DNA from: Prinsepia uniflora
Lineage: Eukaryota; Streptophyta; Magnoliopsida; Rosales; Rosaceae
Direction of reading: 5' to 3'
Assembly (NCBI GenBank): GCA_032719365.1
Contig: CM064874.1
Coordinates: forward strand, 30,118,716 to 30,182,715
Length of the DNA: 64,000 nt
Below the pieces are notes generated by a model. The model saw only the letters and a list, made by a program, of their open reading frames with translations, made no database searches and was not told the origin of the DNA. How positions within the stretch are numbered: the stretch's first letter is position 1; each line of letters opens with the position of its first letter. This document shows positions 56,019-64,000 of this stretch, piece by piece. A program made the position numbers and the translations under genes.

Positions 56019-58866
56019 TGACAGGACCCGCCCCGATCCCCCTGGGACCACCCGGGACTTGCCCTGCTCCCGTCTGACACCCGACATTAAAATACCAAAA
56101 ATACCCTTATTGAAGATAAAATGCATAAAGAAAATCCATAGTTAAGTCATACATAGCACGCCACACAAATACTCAAATACAAATAGTGTCAGACAAGGGA
56201 TGGTTCCCGAATACAGTTTATTGAGCACGACTCTAGACACACTACGTGCCAACCTACCCAGCAGTAGGGTTCAGGTACGCAATGTAAACCTATGCCTCTT
56301 CCTCCTCGGGATCCTCCTCTTCCTCCTCGGGATCCTCCTCCTCGATAGCACTACCTGGAGGGGTAGTAAAACAACAAAGGTGAGTGGGCCGAAACTCAAG
56401 GTTTACAAAGTAGTTTACCATTTCGAAAACATATAGCTTTTCCCCTCCGTTTTCCGAAAAGACATGCATAGTATCATAAACCACAAAACCATATAGTCAT
56501 AAGCAGAATAATATCAACATAATATAATCTTAGTCACTGCACTATACATCCCAACCCTGACATCCCAGATGCCTGACGTCCCAGACGCCCAATAAGGTCA
56601 CAGTCTCAAGGCTACGCGTGCCACCCGGGGTCTCAATCCCGAGTCCAAATCCCGAACCTAGTCCGAGCATGGCATTCTAGATGCCTGACGTCCCAGACGT
56701 CCAATAGTAGCAATCCTGCTCCTGAGTCACTCTACGGTCCGGTCCCTCCGTAGAGCGACTCCTCACAGGCAATGCGCCGTGACCACTCCGGTGTACCTAC
56801 ATCCGGAGGAGATAGAATCCTAGGGTAGATCTATACAGTGCAGTACCACAGACAATATCGAGATCCATTATATATATATATGACTCCAAACCATTCATAA
56901 ACAACCAGACGGGTCTCATGCCCAAACATCGTGATACGTGCCATAAATCATACACAAGATAAACAGATACTTTTACTTGAATCACATATAGATATAGTAG
57001 AAAGTAAAACAGTTATGCATGCCGAAGTTTAGTGAAATCAAAGGCCCACTCACAGTACAATCCCGCTGCAATCCCGAGCGTAAAGCCCCGTCCAAGGGTT
57101 AAAGTACAATTCCTGTCATGCCCAAAACATACGTAAAGGTCACTTTAAGTCCCTACTAAACAACTAAGAAACCCTAGACTGAAACCGGCCCGGGAAAGCC
57201 GTCCGAACACGCTTCCCAAGGCGTCAAACCCTAATTTGACCAACTTAACGATCTCCGATCGACACGAAACCACCGCCATTGGATCCGTATCGTCGAAACC
57301 TTGAAAATGGCACTGGTCCCACACAAAATACTGTTCACACGCGTCCCCCACGCGCCGGTCAACCCTCTGGTCAACAGTGCTACAGTGATGCTGACGTCAG
57401 CATGACGTCACTGCTGACGTCAGCATGACGTCATCACTGACAGTGTCAGAGGACACGTGTCAACAGCCCATTGGTCCCTGGTCTGACAATATTCTGACAT
57501 GATGACGTCATCATGACGTCACTGCTGACGTCAGCATGATGACGTCATCAGCTACAGTAACCGGGTCACCGCAGACCCACGGTTCGACCCGACCAGTTCT
57601 CATCAACCCGACCACCAAAATCGATGGGATTTGTTCCTATGAACTCGTCTGAACATGTTCTATGGCCCTGTGTAATCAAAACAGGTTTTTAAGTTCGAGA
57701 AACCACCTGAAAAACGACGGGGAACTCGCTGCCGGTTCTGGTTCGTCTTCTCCGGCGAGCCGTCACGCATCCAGCCACAAACTCTGGTCCAAAACGCTCG
57801 TCTAGTCCCCTAGGTTAAGTCTCAAAAACAACCAAACAAGTTTAACGTTAAAAACGGACGGTTCGAGACAGGGAAGGAAAATCGGTCTTCTCGGGTTTGC
57901 AGGCTTACCGCCGCCGTGTCGCCGCCGTGGGCTGCCCAGTCCAGTCCTAAGCCGTCTAGAGGTCACAACGGTCCTAACCCTAGGTTTGTTCGAGCCCAGA
58001 AGTCATGGTTTGGACGGTTTGGTTAGTTTGGGCTGCACGGGTTCCTCTCGGGTTTGTGGGTTTTCCGGGTTGCGCCGCCGTCCGTGGTGGTGGTGATGGC
58101 CGTCTGGAGGTGGCTGAGAGGTAGGCTGGTGTGTGGGTTGAGGCTGAGGGGTGGTGTGATCGCTGGTGTGTTTGTGCAGAGAGTGAGAGGTTGCACGGTT
58201 TAGGAAGAAATGAAAATGAAAAATATGTTGCTCTGATGGTTTAAGAACAGAAGGAGAAAATGGAATGAAGGGCTGAGATTCAATCTGAGTTAAGAGTGAA
58301 GGGTGAGGATTTAAGGAAATTAAATTAATTAATTAGTCTAAAGGCAGACATAGATCCAGATTGTTGGGGATGATGTGGATAAGGTAGATGAGTGACATGT
58401 GTCACTCATCAAGGGTCCAGATTGATTGGGTTAAAGTAAATCAGATTCTAATATTTTAATATTATTTTAAGTTCCGAGTCTCGGTTAGTTCGGTTACGTT
58501 CTTGACCATAACTTTTTCGTCGTAAGTCCGATTTCAGCGTGCCGCCTGTCTACGGATTCGTATCGATGAGACCTACGTAACGGTCATTGGCCCTCGTCTG
58601 TTGGACTTCCCGGGTCAAAAGTCAACATTTGGCCCCCAAATGGCCAAATTACCAAAATGCCCCTCGACTTCCGAACGTCACAACTTCTTCCTCGAACGTC
58701 GGAATCGAACGTGCCACCTGCCTATGAACTCGTGACGTCCTAAACTACGTCACGGTCACGTGTCAAAGTCCTAAATACTTCCCGAGGTAAAAGTCAACTT
58801 CCCCCCCCCCCTCAGGGGCAAAACGGTCATTCTAAAATAATAATTACGAAAGTTCGGGTCGTTACA
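56019..58866 (-). repeat. TE9 left LTR (3' LTR)
   Basis: 2848 bp; on the minus strand TGTAACGACCCGAACTTTC to GGGTCCTGTCA. It has a repeated GGGATCCTCCTCTTCCTCCTC block (56294-56342), a (TA)n tract at 56869-56882 that may serve as TATA in the minus direction, and the TGACGTCA array at 57392-57547. Confidence 0.95.
57392..57547. promoter_or_regulatory. Array of eight perfect TGACGTCA octamers in TE9 LTR
   Basis: Perfect palindromic octamers start at 57392, 57403, 57415, 57426, 57503, 57514, 57526 and 57540, in two groups of four with internal spacing of 11-14 bp, about one helical turn. The two groups are 69 bp apart. TGACGTCA is the core site of plant bZIP factors of the TGA/CRE type, and the array lies some 500 bp upstream of a TATA-like tract in the minus direction. 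It is well placed to be an LTR enhancer. Function is inferred. Confidence 0.75.
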
Positions 58867-58884
58867 ATCTACCCACCTTACAAA
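58867..58884 (-). promoter_or_regulatory. TE9 polypurine tract
   Basis: On the minus strand AATTTTTGTAAGGTGGGTAGAT lies between the stop codon of pol and the LTR start; the last 15 bases are the likely primer. Confidence 0.75.
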
Positions 58885-58901
58885 AATTTCGTCCTCGAAA
58901 T

Positions 58902-59564
58902 TTACTCGAATAAAAACGGGTACTGCTCCCTCATCAAGTCTTCGGGTTCCCACATCGCTTCCTCGACGTCATGGTTCCTCCATAGCACGTTCACCAACCG
59001 AATCGTCTTGTTTCTCAGAACCTTGTTCTTCTGATCCAGAATCTGCACTGGTTTCTCCTCAAAGCTCAGATCAGTCATCAGTTCTACTGGTTGTTCCGGC
59101 AAGGCTTGTGAATCGTCCCGTAGGTATTTCCGTAACATGGACACATGGAAAACATTGTGCACTCTGGCAAGTTCTGGAGGTAATGCCAACCGGTATGCCA
59201 CTAGTCCAATCCTCTCAATGATCTCGAACGGTCCAATGTAACGTGGTCTCAACTTCCCGCGTCGGCCAAAACGGATAATTCCTTTCCATGGAGATAACTT
59301 AAGGAACACAAAATCTCCAACCTCGAATTCCAAGTCTCGAATTCGTCGATCCGCATGGCTCTTTTGGCGATCTTGTGCTGCCTTCAATCTTTCCTTGATG
59401 ATTCGAACTGTTTCCTGGGTCATGTCCATCAAATCCGGTCCTAAAGCTGCTCGCTCTCCTACCTCCATCCAACAGATAGGTGTCCTGCCTGATAACTGTT
59501 GTTGTATGCGAACTCCATCAAAGGCAAATGAGTATCCCACGAATCCTGAAACTGCAGTACACAA
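58902..59564 (-). CDS. TE9 integrase C-terminus and chromodomain
   Basis: The shifted frame after the deletion; sequence from about 59487 down is genuine pol and the first 25 or so codons are not. It holds a helical DRQKSHADRRIRDLEFEVGD stretch, the GPY/F module (KLRPRYIGPFEIIERIGLVA), VHNVFHVSMLRKYL, and the C-terminal chromodomain with KVLRNKTIRLVNVLWRNHDV and EEAMWEPEDLMREQYPFLFE. Its end closely parallels TE5. The chromodomain is expected to bind modified histone H3 and guide insertion into heterochromatin. Confidence 0.92.
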   Translation of the reverse strand: MCTAVSGFVGYSFAFDGVRIQQQLSGRTPICWMEVGERAALGPDLMDMTQETVRIIKERLKAAQDRQKSHADRRIRDLEFEVGDFVFLKLSPWKGIIRFGRRGKLRPRYIGPFEIIERIGLVAYRLALPPELARVHNVFHVSMLRKYLRDDSQALPEQPVELMTDLSFEEKPVQILDQKNKVLRNKTIRLVNVLWRNHDVEEAMWEPEDLMREQYPFLFE

Positions 59565-61474
59565 GACCTCATCATGTCCTCCAGTGTCTGGATAGTCCTC
59601 TCTGACTGCCCATCGGTCTGCGGGTGGAACGCTGTACTGAAATGTAAGTTTGTACCCAAGGCGTTCTGCAAACTTCGCCAGAACCTAGATGTGAAACGCG
59701 GATCTCGATCAGACACTATCGACTCCGGCGTACCATGAAGTCGAATGATCTCCTTCACAAACAGCTGAGCCAGTCGGTTTGGCTTAAATGTCTCCTGTAC
59801 TGGTAAGAAATGAGCTGACTTGGTCAATCGGTCGACAATCACCCAAACTCCATCGCATCCCCTCTGAGTCCTTGGCAACTTGAAGACAAAATCCATGGTA
59901 ATGTGATCCCACTTCCACTCGGGAATCGGAAGCGGTTGCATTGCTCCATACGGTCTCTGCCGCTCAGCCTTGACCTGCTGACAGGTGAAACATCTGCTTA
60001 CAAACTCTGCAATAACCTTCTTCATTCCTGCCCACCAATAGTGGTCCCGGAGGGTACGGTACATCTTTGTACCTCCCGGATGCATGGCATAAGCCGAACT
60101 ATGGGCCTCCTCGAGAATTTCTGCCCGTAACTCTGACACTGCAGGAACACACAAACGGCCTAGTTTCACCAGAGCTCCATCTGGTCGGATAGTAAAGTCC
60201 TGCCTCTCGTCCGCTTCGACCTCGATCCTGTAGATACAAAGTGTCGGATCCTCCAATTGTGCCTCAATAATCCGATCGACTAGCACAGGTCGTACATGAA
60301 AACTGGCCAACAAATCTCCCTGCTCATCCATCCCCAGCATAACTCCAGCTCTTCGGAGTTCCACAAGCAAAGGAAGGTACACCAGCCTCAGGTGTGCAAT
60401 CGATCCTGCTGACTTCCTACTGAGTGCGTCTGCCACAACGTTTGCCTTCCCTGGATGATATTCAATCGTACAATCGTAATCCTTGATCAGTTCCAACCAC
60501 CGTCGCTGCCTTACGTTCAACTCCTTCTGAGTGAACAAATGCTTTAAACTCTGATGATCGGTAAAGATCCTGCAAGTCACCCCGTACAGATAATGTCGCC
60601 AGATCTTTAAAGCGTGAACCACCGCCGCTAACTCCAGATCATGCGTAGGGTAGTTCAGCTCATGTGTCTTTAGTTGTCTCGATGCATAAGCGATAACTCT
60701 GCCATTCTGCATCAGCACGCAACCCAAACCTTGCAACGATGCGTCACTGTAGACTTCGAACTCTCCACTGTTATCCGGCAAAGCAAGAACAGGTGCGGTA
60801 GTTAACCGACGTTTTAATTCCTGATAACTCTGCTCACACCGTTCATCCCAAACAAACTTTACTCCCTTCCTGGTTAAACGAGTCAACGGTGCAGCAATAC
60901 TAGAGAAGCCCTCAACAAATCTCCGGTAGTATCCTGCCAAACCAACGAAACTCCGTACCTCTGTCACGGTTGTCGGTCTAGCCCAATTTGTTACCGCTTC
61001 GGTCTTCTGGGGATCCACACTAATCCCGTCTGCTGACACTACATGTCCCAGAAAACCAATGCTGGTTAGCCAAAACTGACACTTACTCAGCTTGGCGTAT
61101 AACTGGTTCTGCCTCAGCTTTCCTAACACCGAACGTAAGTGTTCCTCATGAGCTTGAGCACTCCTCGAGTACACAAGGATGTCATCAATGAACACGATCA
61201 CAAACTTATCCAAATAAGATCGGAAGACCCTATTCATCAGATCCATGAATGCTGCTGGAGCATTCGTCAAGCCGAAAGGCATCACAAGGAATTCATAATG
61301 CCCGTATCTGGTCCGAAACGCTGTCTTCGGGACATCTCCTTCAGCAATCTTCAACTGGTGATAACCAGATCGTAAATCAATCTTCGAGAAGTACTGTGTT
61401 CCCCGCAGTTGATCAAAAAGATCGTCAATCCTGGGTAAGGGGTACTGGTTCCTTACCGTGACCTTGTTGAGCTG
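59459..61474 (-). CDS. TE9 reverse transcriptase, RNase H and integrase core
   Basis: The same frame after the TGA; residue numbers count from the ATG at 61354. Reverse transcriptase: MPFGLTNAPAAF, then FIDD at residues 55-58 (about 61192-61181), the two catalytic aspartates intact. RNase H: Asp204 (YSDAS), Glu241 (LELAA), Asp266 (FTDHQ), Asp309 (ADALS). Integrase zinc domain: His418, His425, Cys455, Cys458. Catalytic triad: Asp488 (TMDFV), Asp549 (VSDRD) and Glu585 (QSERT), with 35 residues between the last two, the classic D,D(35)E spacing. The final dozen residues before the stop at 59459 are out-of-register sequence after the deletion. Confidence 0.94.
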   Translation of the reverse strand, partial: QLNKVTVRNQYPLPRIDDLFDQLRGTQYFSKIDLRSGYHQLKIAEGDVPKTAFRTRYGHYEFLVMPFGLTNAPAAFMDLMNRVFRSYLDKFVIVFIDDILVYSRSAQAHEEHLRSVLGKLRQNQLYAKLSKCQFWLTSIGFLGHVVSADGISVDPQKTEAVTNWARPTTVTEVRSFVGLAGYYRRFVEGFSSIAAPLTRLTRKGVKFVWDERCEQSYQELKRRLTTAPVLALPDNSGEFEVYSDASLQGLGCVLMQNGRVIAYASRQLKTHELNYPTHDLELAAVVHALKIWRHYLYGVTCRIFTDHQSLKHLFTQKELNVRQRRWLELIKDYDCTIEYHPGKANVVADALSRKSAGSIAHLRLVYLPLLVELRRAGVMLGMDEQGDLLASFHVRPVLVDRIIEAQLEDPTLCIYRIEVEADERQDFTIRPDGALVKLGRLCVPAVSELRAEILEEAHSSAYAMHPGGTKMYRTLRDHYWWAGMKKVIAEFVSRCFTCQQVKAERQRPYGAMQPLPIPEWKWDHITMDFVFKLPRTQRGCDGVWVIVDRLTKSAHFLPVQETFKPNRLAQLFVKEIIRLHGTPESIVSDRDPRFTSRFWRSLQNALGTNLHFSTAFHPQTDGQSERTIQTLEDMMRSCVLQFQDSWDTHLPLMEFAYNNSYQAGHLSVGWR

Positions 61475-62692
61475 TCAATAATCCACACACAAACGGAGGC
61501 TCCCCTCCTTCTTCTTTACAAATAATACTGGTGCTCCCCACGGTGATGTACTCGGTCGGATGAATCCCAAGTCCACCAACTCCTGCAATTGGATCTTCAG
61601 TTCCCGTAACTCCGCTGGTGCCATCCGATATGGTGCCTGCGATATAGGTCGTGTGCCGGGAAGTAGTTCAATCGTGAACTCAATCTCCCGATGTGGTGGT
61701 AAACCAGGCAAATCTTCCGGGAACACATCCGGAAATTCTCGCACCACAGGTATATCATCGGCACCCGAAGTATCACTCTTTGTCGTCACAACATGCGCCA
61801 GATAGCCCTGGCATCCCTTCTGTAGAAGCTTCGTAGCGGCAAGTGAAGAAATTACTTCAGGTAGCGAACCGTCGCGCTCTCCCTGAAAAGTAACCTCCGG
61901 CAAACCCGGACTTCGCAGAATCACCCGCCTACTACAACAGTCGATGAGCGAACCGTGCTCAGTCAACCAATCCATTCCCAAGATAACATCAAAGTCATGG
62001 ATATCCATAAGGATTAGATCAGCTAGTAGATCTACATCCTCCACCCTTACTGGGCATCTCCGGATCACCTGATTCACTATGTACACAACGCCCATCGGTG
62101 TACCAACACGCATTTCACTATCCAAGGCTGACACCTCGCGATCTAACATACCCGCACAACTTTTCGAAATAAAAGAATGAGTAGCCCCAGCATCCATTAA
62201 CACCCGTACAACAATATTTGAGATATGAAGAGTACCTGTAACCACACCAGGGGCTGACCTCGCCTGCTGCTGAGTCACTGCAAAAACACGAGCTCTGGGT
62301 CCCGCAGTCTGTCCGCGCCCACGCGCACCACGCTCAGCACTCTGTCCTCGGCCTCTGGAAGGGTGAGAAGCCGAACTCTGTGTCACACTAACACCTTTAG
62401 TCTCGTTGTTCCTTGACAGTAAAGGGCAATCTCGGGCATAGTGGCCCGCTCCTCCACAAGCAAAGCAATTAACTGTCCTCGGTCCATCCCAAGACCCTCC
62501 TGATGCACCACTCCAAGCCTGATGCTGTCCAGAACTGAATCTCGATCCGCCCCTCTGAGAGTTCCCATGTCGACCTGACCAGCCACGACCACGTAGAGAT
62601 GAGGGTGCTCCTCGGTAATTTCCCCCCTTAGAGATCTTTGGGCCGGTTGGTCCAGGATGTGGACGATCTCGGCGCTGCCCCTCGCCTGTTGA
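61475..62692 (-). CDS. TE9 gag zinc knuckle, protease and start of reverse transcriptase
   Basis: Frame continuing after the TAA. The first part is a Gly/Arg/Ser-rich linker. CFACGGAGHYARDC at about 62420-62465 is a perfect CX2CX4HX4C zinc knuckle that binds RNA. After another Arg/Gly-rich stretch comes protease: VLMDAGATHSFIS (DAG active site near 62195) and FDVILGMDWL (near 62010). The segment then enters reverse transcriptase with ELREIEFTIELLPG-type linker words and FVKKKEGSLRLCVDY, where a TGA ends it. Protease would cut the polyprotein. No start codon is needed here, as it is part of the fusion. Confidence 0.9.
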   Translation of the reverse strand, partial: STGEGQRRDRPHPGPTGPKISKGGNYRGAPSSLRGRGWSGRHGNSQRGGSRFSSGQHQAWSGASGGSWDGPRTVNCFACGGAGHYARDCPLLSRNNETKGVSVTQSSASHPSRGRGQSAERGARGRGQTAGPRARVFAVTQQQARSAPGVVTGTLHISNIVVRVLMDAGATHSFISKSCAGMLDREVSALDSEMRVGTPMGVVYIVNQVIRRCPVRVEDVDLLADLILMDIHDFDVILGMDWLTEHGSLIDCCSRRVILRSPGLPEVTFQGERDGSLPEVISSLAATKLLQKGCQGYLAHVVTTKSDTSGADDIPVVREFPDVFPEDLPGLPPHREIEFTIELLPGTRPISQAPYRMAPAELRELKIQLQELVDLGFIRPSTSPWGAPVLFVKKKEGSLRLCVDY

Positions 62693-63289
62693 TTATCGCG
62701 CCTGGTGTGCCGCCAGACTGGCCTCGACACGAACTGCAGCGTCGACCATGTCCCTCAGAGTCGCGTAACTAGTAGCCGTCACACTTGCCCGCAACTCTCC
62801 TCGGAGTCCCAACTCAAATCTCTGACATTTTTCCTCCTCAGTACTCACGAAAGCTGCGGTAAAACGGGAAAGCTTCCCGAAAGTCTGCTCGTAATCTGCC
62901 ACGGACATATCTCCCTGTTCCAGCCGCAGGAACTCTGCCTCTCGTGCCATGCGAAATGAACGCGGGTAATACTGATCTAAGAATCGGGCACGAAAGACCT
63001 CCCATGCGGTGGTGTGAACAGTCCACCCGGACATCTCAAGACCATGCCACCATTGATAAGCCCCGCCTTCGAGTAAGAAGGCCGCCAATGCCACCCGCTC
63101 GCCGGGTGGGCAGTGCATCACGGTGAAGATTCTTTCCCATTTCGCAATCCACTCATGGGCATCCTCGGGGTTTGATCCCCCGGTGAACGGTGTGGCTCCC
63201 AACCTTTGAGCCCGCTCAATGCTAGCACATTCCATCTCTCTCGCGATTTCCTCGTCAGTTCGTGTTTGAGGAATTCTCCTTGGAGGCAT
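62693..63289 (-). CDS. TE9 gag, capsid part
   Basis: 198 codons starting MPPRRIPQTRTDEEIAREME, 103 bp from the right LTR. The retrotransposon gag domain covers about residues 40-150: PEDAHEWIAKWERIFTVMHC, GAYQWWHGLEMSGW, WEVFRARFLDQYYPRSF, then EEEKCQRFELGLRGELR. Gag forms the particle that encloses element RNA. A TAA closes this part early, while the same frame stays open beyond it into the zinc knuckle, so the stop looks like a point lesion rather than a natural end. The start is supported by the matching ATG in TE5 (40290) and TE7 (53088). Confidence 0.92.
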   Translation of the reverse strand: MPPRRIPQTRTDEEIAREMECASIERAQRLGATPFTGGSNPEDAHEWIAKWERIFTVMHCPPGERVALAAFLLEGGAYQWWHGLEMSGWTVHTTAWEVFRARFLDQYYPRSFRMAREAEFLRLEQGDMSVADYEQTFGKLSRFTAAFVSTEEEKCQRFELGLRGELRASVTATSYATLRDMVDAAVRVEASLAAHQAR

Positions 63290-63377
63290 AACCCACTGTT
63301 AAGAGGCATAGATTAGATACTGACATCTTTTAAACTAAGTACTGACCACTAGTCTAGCATGCTGACCACAACCTAGT

Positions 63378-63392
63378 GCTCTGATACAAAGT
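63378..63392 (-). promoter_or_regulatory. TE9 primer-binding site (tRNA-iMet, one base short)
   Basis: On the minus strand ACTTTGTATCAGAGC lies against the LTR. The usual initiator-Met site is TGGTATCAGAGC; one G is missing here, while TE3 keeps the perfect form. Confidence 0.8.
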
Positions 63393-64000
63393 TGACAGGA
63401 CCCGCCCCTATCCCCCTGGGACCACCCGGGACTTGCCCTGCTCCCGTCTGACACCCGACATTAAAATACCAAAAATACCCTTATTGAAGATAAAATGCAT
63501 AAAGAAAATCCATAGTTAAGTCATACATAGCACGCCACACAAATACTCAAATACAAATAGTGTCAGACAAGGGATGGTTCCCGAACACAGTTTATTGAGC
63601 ACGACTCTAGACACACTACGTGCCAACCTACCCAGCAGTAGGGTTCAGGTACGCAACGTAAACCTATGCCTCTTCCTCCTCGGGATCCTCCTCTTCCTCC
63701 TCGGGATCCTCCTCCTCGATAGCACTACCTGGAGGGGTAGTAAAACAACAAAGGTGAGTGGGCCGAAACTCAAGGTTTACAAAGTAGTTTACCATTTCGA
63801 AAACATATAGCTTTTCCCCTCCGTTTTCCGAAAAGACATGCATAGTATCATAAACCACAAAACCATATAGTCATAAGCAGAATAATATCAACATAATATA
63901 ATCTTAGTCACTGCACTATACATCCCAACCCTGACATCCCAGATGCCTGACGTCCCAGACGCCCAATAAGGTCACAGTCTCAAGGCTACGCGTGCCACCC
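63393..64000 (-). repeat. TE9 right LTR (5' LTR), cut by window end
   Basis: The first 608 bp from the edge match 56019-56626 with differences at 63409, 63584 and 63657. The rest, including the copy of the TGACGTCA array, should follow outside the window. Confidence 0.95.

Larger units (their letters stand above)
58902..63289 (-). pseudogene. TE9 gag-pol polyprotein (three lesions)
   Basis: A single reading frame runs from the ATG at 63289 to about 59490, and then in a shifted frame to the TAA at 58902. It is one gag-pol fusion of roughly 1460 codons, the normal size for Tekay-type chromoviruses. Lesions visible are a TAA at about 62693-62695 between capsid and zinc knuckle, a TGA at about 61475-61477 in the VDY-QLN block of reverse transcriptase, and a deletion of about 46 bp near 59485-59490 that shifts the frame in late integrase. 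Everything else is open and all the catalytic motifs I looked for are in place. The protein pieces are described separately. Confidence 0.93.
56019..64000 (-). mobile_element. TE9: Tekay/Del-like chromovirus, nearly intact, runs off window
   Basis: The left LTR (56019-58866) is the 3' LTR of a minus-strand element, the right LTR begins at 63393 and is cut by the window end. The interior is 4526 bp with gag-pol read leftward from 63289. In the 608 bp of right LTR available I count three differences from the left one, so it is young. The left flank pentamer is ATGGA (56014-56018), predicted to recur after the right LTR, followed by the rest of TE6. It is the most complete coding element in the window. 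Confidence 0.95.

Noticed and set aside
56200..56484. Acidic EEEDPEEEE frame and its partner, repeated at 63574-63858
   Set aside because: Lies in both TE9 LTRs over a TCCTCCTCGGGA repeat; not a gene.
1..64000. Endogenous plant pararetrovirus, organellar insertion, rRNA or tRNA gene
   Set aside because: No coat or movement protein motif of caulimoviruses, no organellar gene and no RNA gene signature was seen; all RT-bearing sequence has Ty3/gypsy order with LTRs.

Overview
This window is plant nuclear DNA made almost entirely of nested LTR retrotransposons. The evidence is TG...CA long terminal repeats flanked by 5-bp target-site duplications (TSDs), tRNA primer-binding sites, Ty3/gypsy gag-pol with integrase and chromodomain, a Mutator-like transposase remnant with plant-style introns, and AT-rich spacers with microsatellites. 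I see no ordinary single-copy host gene, no rRNA or tRNA gene, and no prokaryotic feature. The species cannot be named from the sequence; an angiosperm is likely.

Layout. Bases 1-3718 are AT-rich flanking DNA. TE1 (3719-33575, plus strand, TSD ACATG, 489-bp LTRs) is a Tat-like Ty3/gypsy element. It keeps a decayed gag and protease and the last part of integrase, but has lost reverse transcriptase, RNase H and most of integrase. Between integrase and its 3' LTR it carries a 114-bp tandem array and an antisense, four-exon gene (29646-32179). Three insertions inflate TE1. TE2 is a lone LTR (4377-17279). TE3 lies inside TE2 (5067-14535, minus strand, TSD CAGAC); it is very young and has no recognisable genes. 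TE4 (20003-27568, TSD ATTGG) is a non-coding LARD-type element with 1596-bp LTRs. Right of TE1, 33576-36419 is AT-rich DNA with a possible old LTR.

A Mutator-like (MuDR) transposase pseudogene begins at 36420. TE5 splits it (37397-46989, TSD TGAAG; a decayed Tekay/Del-like chromovirus). The exon resumes at 46995 and ends at a splice donor at 47081. TE6, a long LTR, starts at 47123 just inside the following intron. TE6 is itself interrupted by TE7 (47523-54334, TSD ATATG/ATATC), which contains a solo LTR, TE8 (48090-50964, TSD GAAAC). Further right TE6 is interrupted by TE9 (56019 to beyond the window end, minus strand), a chromovirus whose gag-pol carries only three disabling lesions.

Relative age, from LTR differences counted by eye: TE3 about 7 substitutions in 2.9 kb, TE9 3 in about 600 bp, TE4 about 9 in 1596 bp, TE1 about 24 in 489 bp, and TE5 roughly 8% over its first 200 bp. 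The order agrees with the nesting: the inner elements TE3 and TE4 are younger than their host TE1.

Most notable: eight perfect TGACGTCA octamers at 11-14 bp spacing in the TE9 LTR, with a related array in TE8; the antisense spliced gene in TE1, whose premature stops are all TAG; and TE3, a nearly pristine element with a 3.6-kb interior that encodes nothing I recognise.
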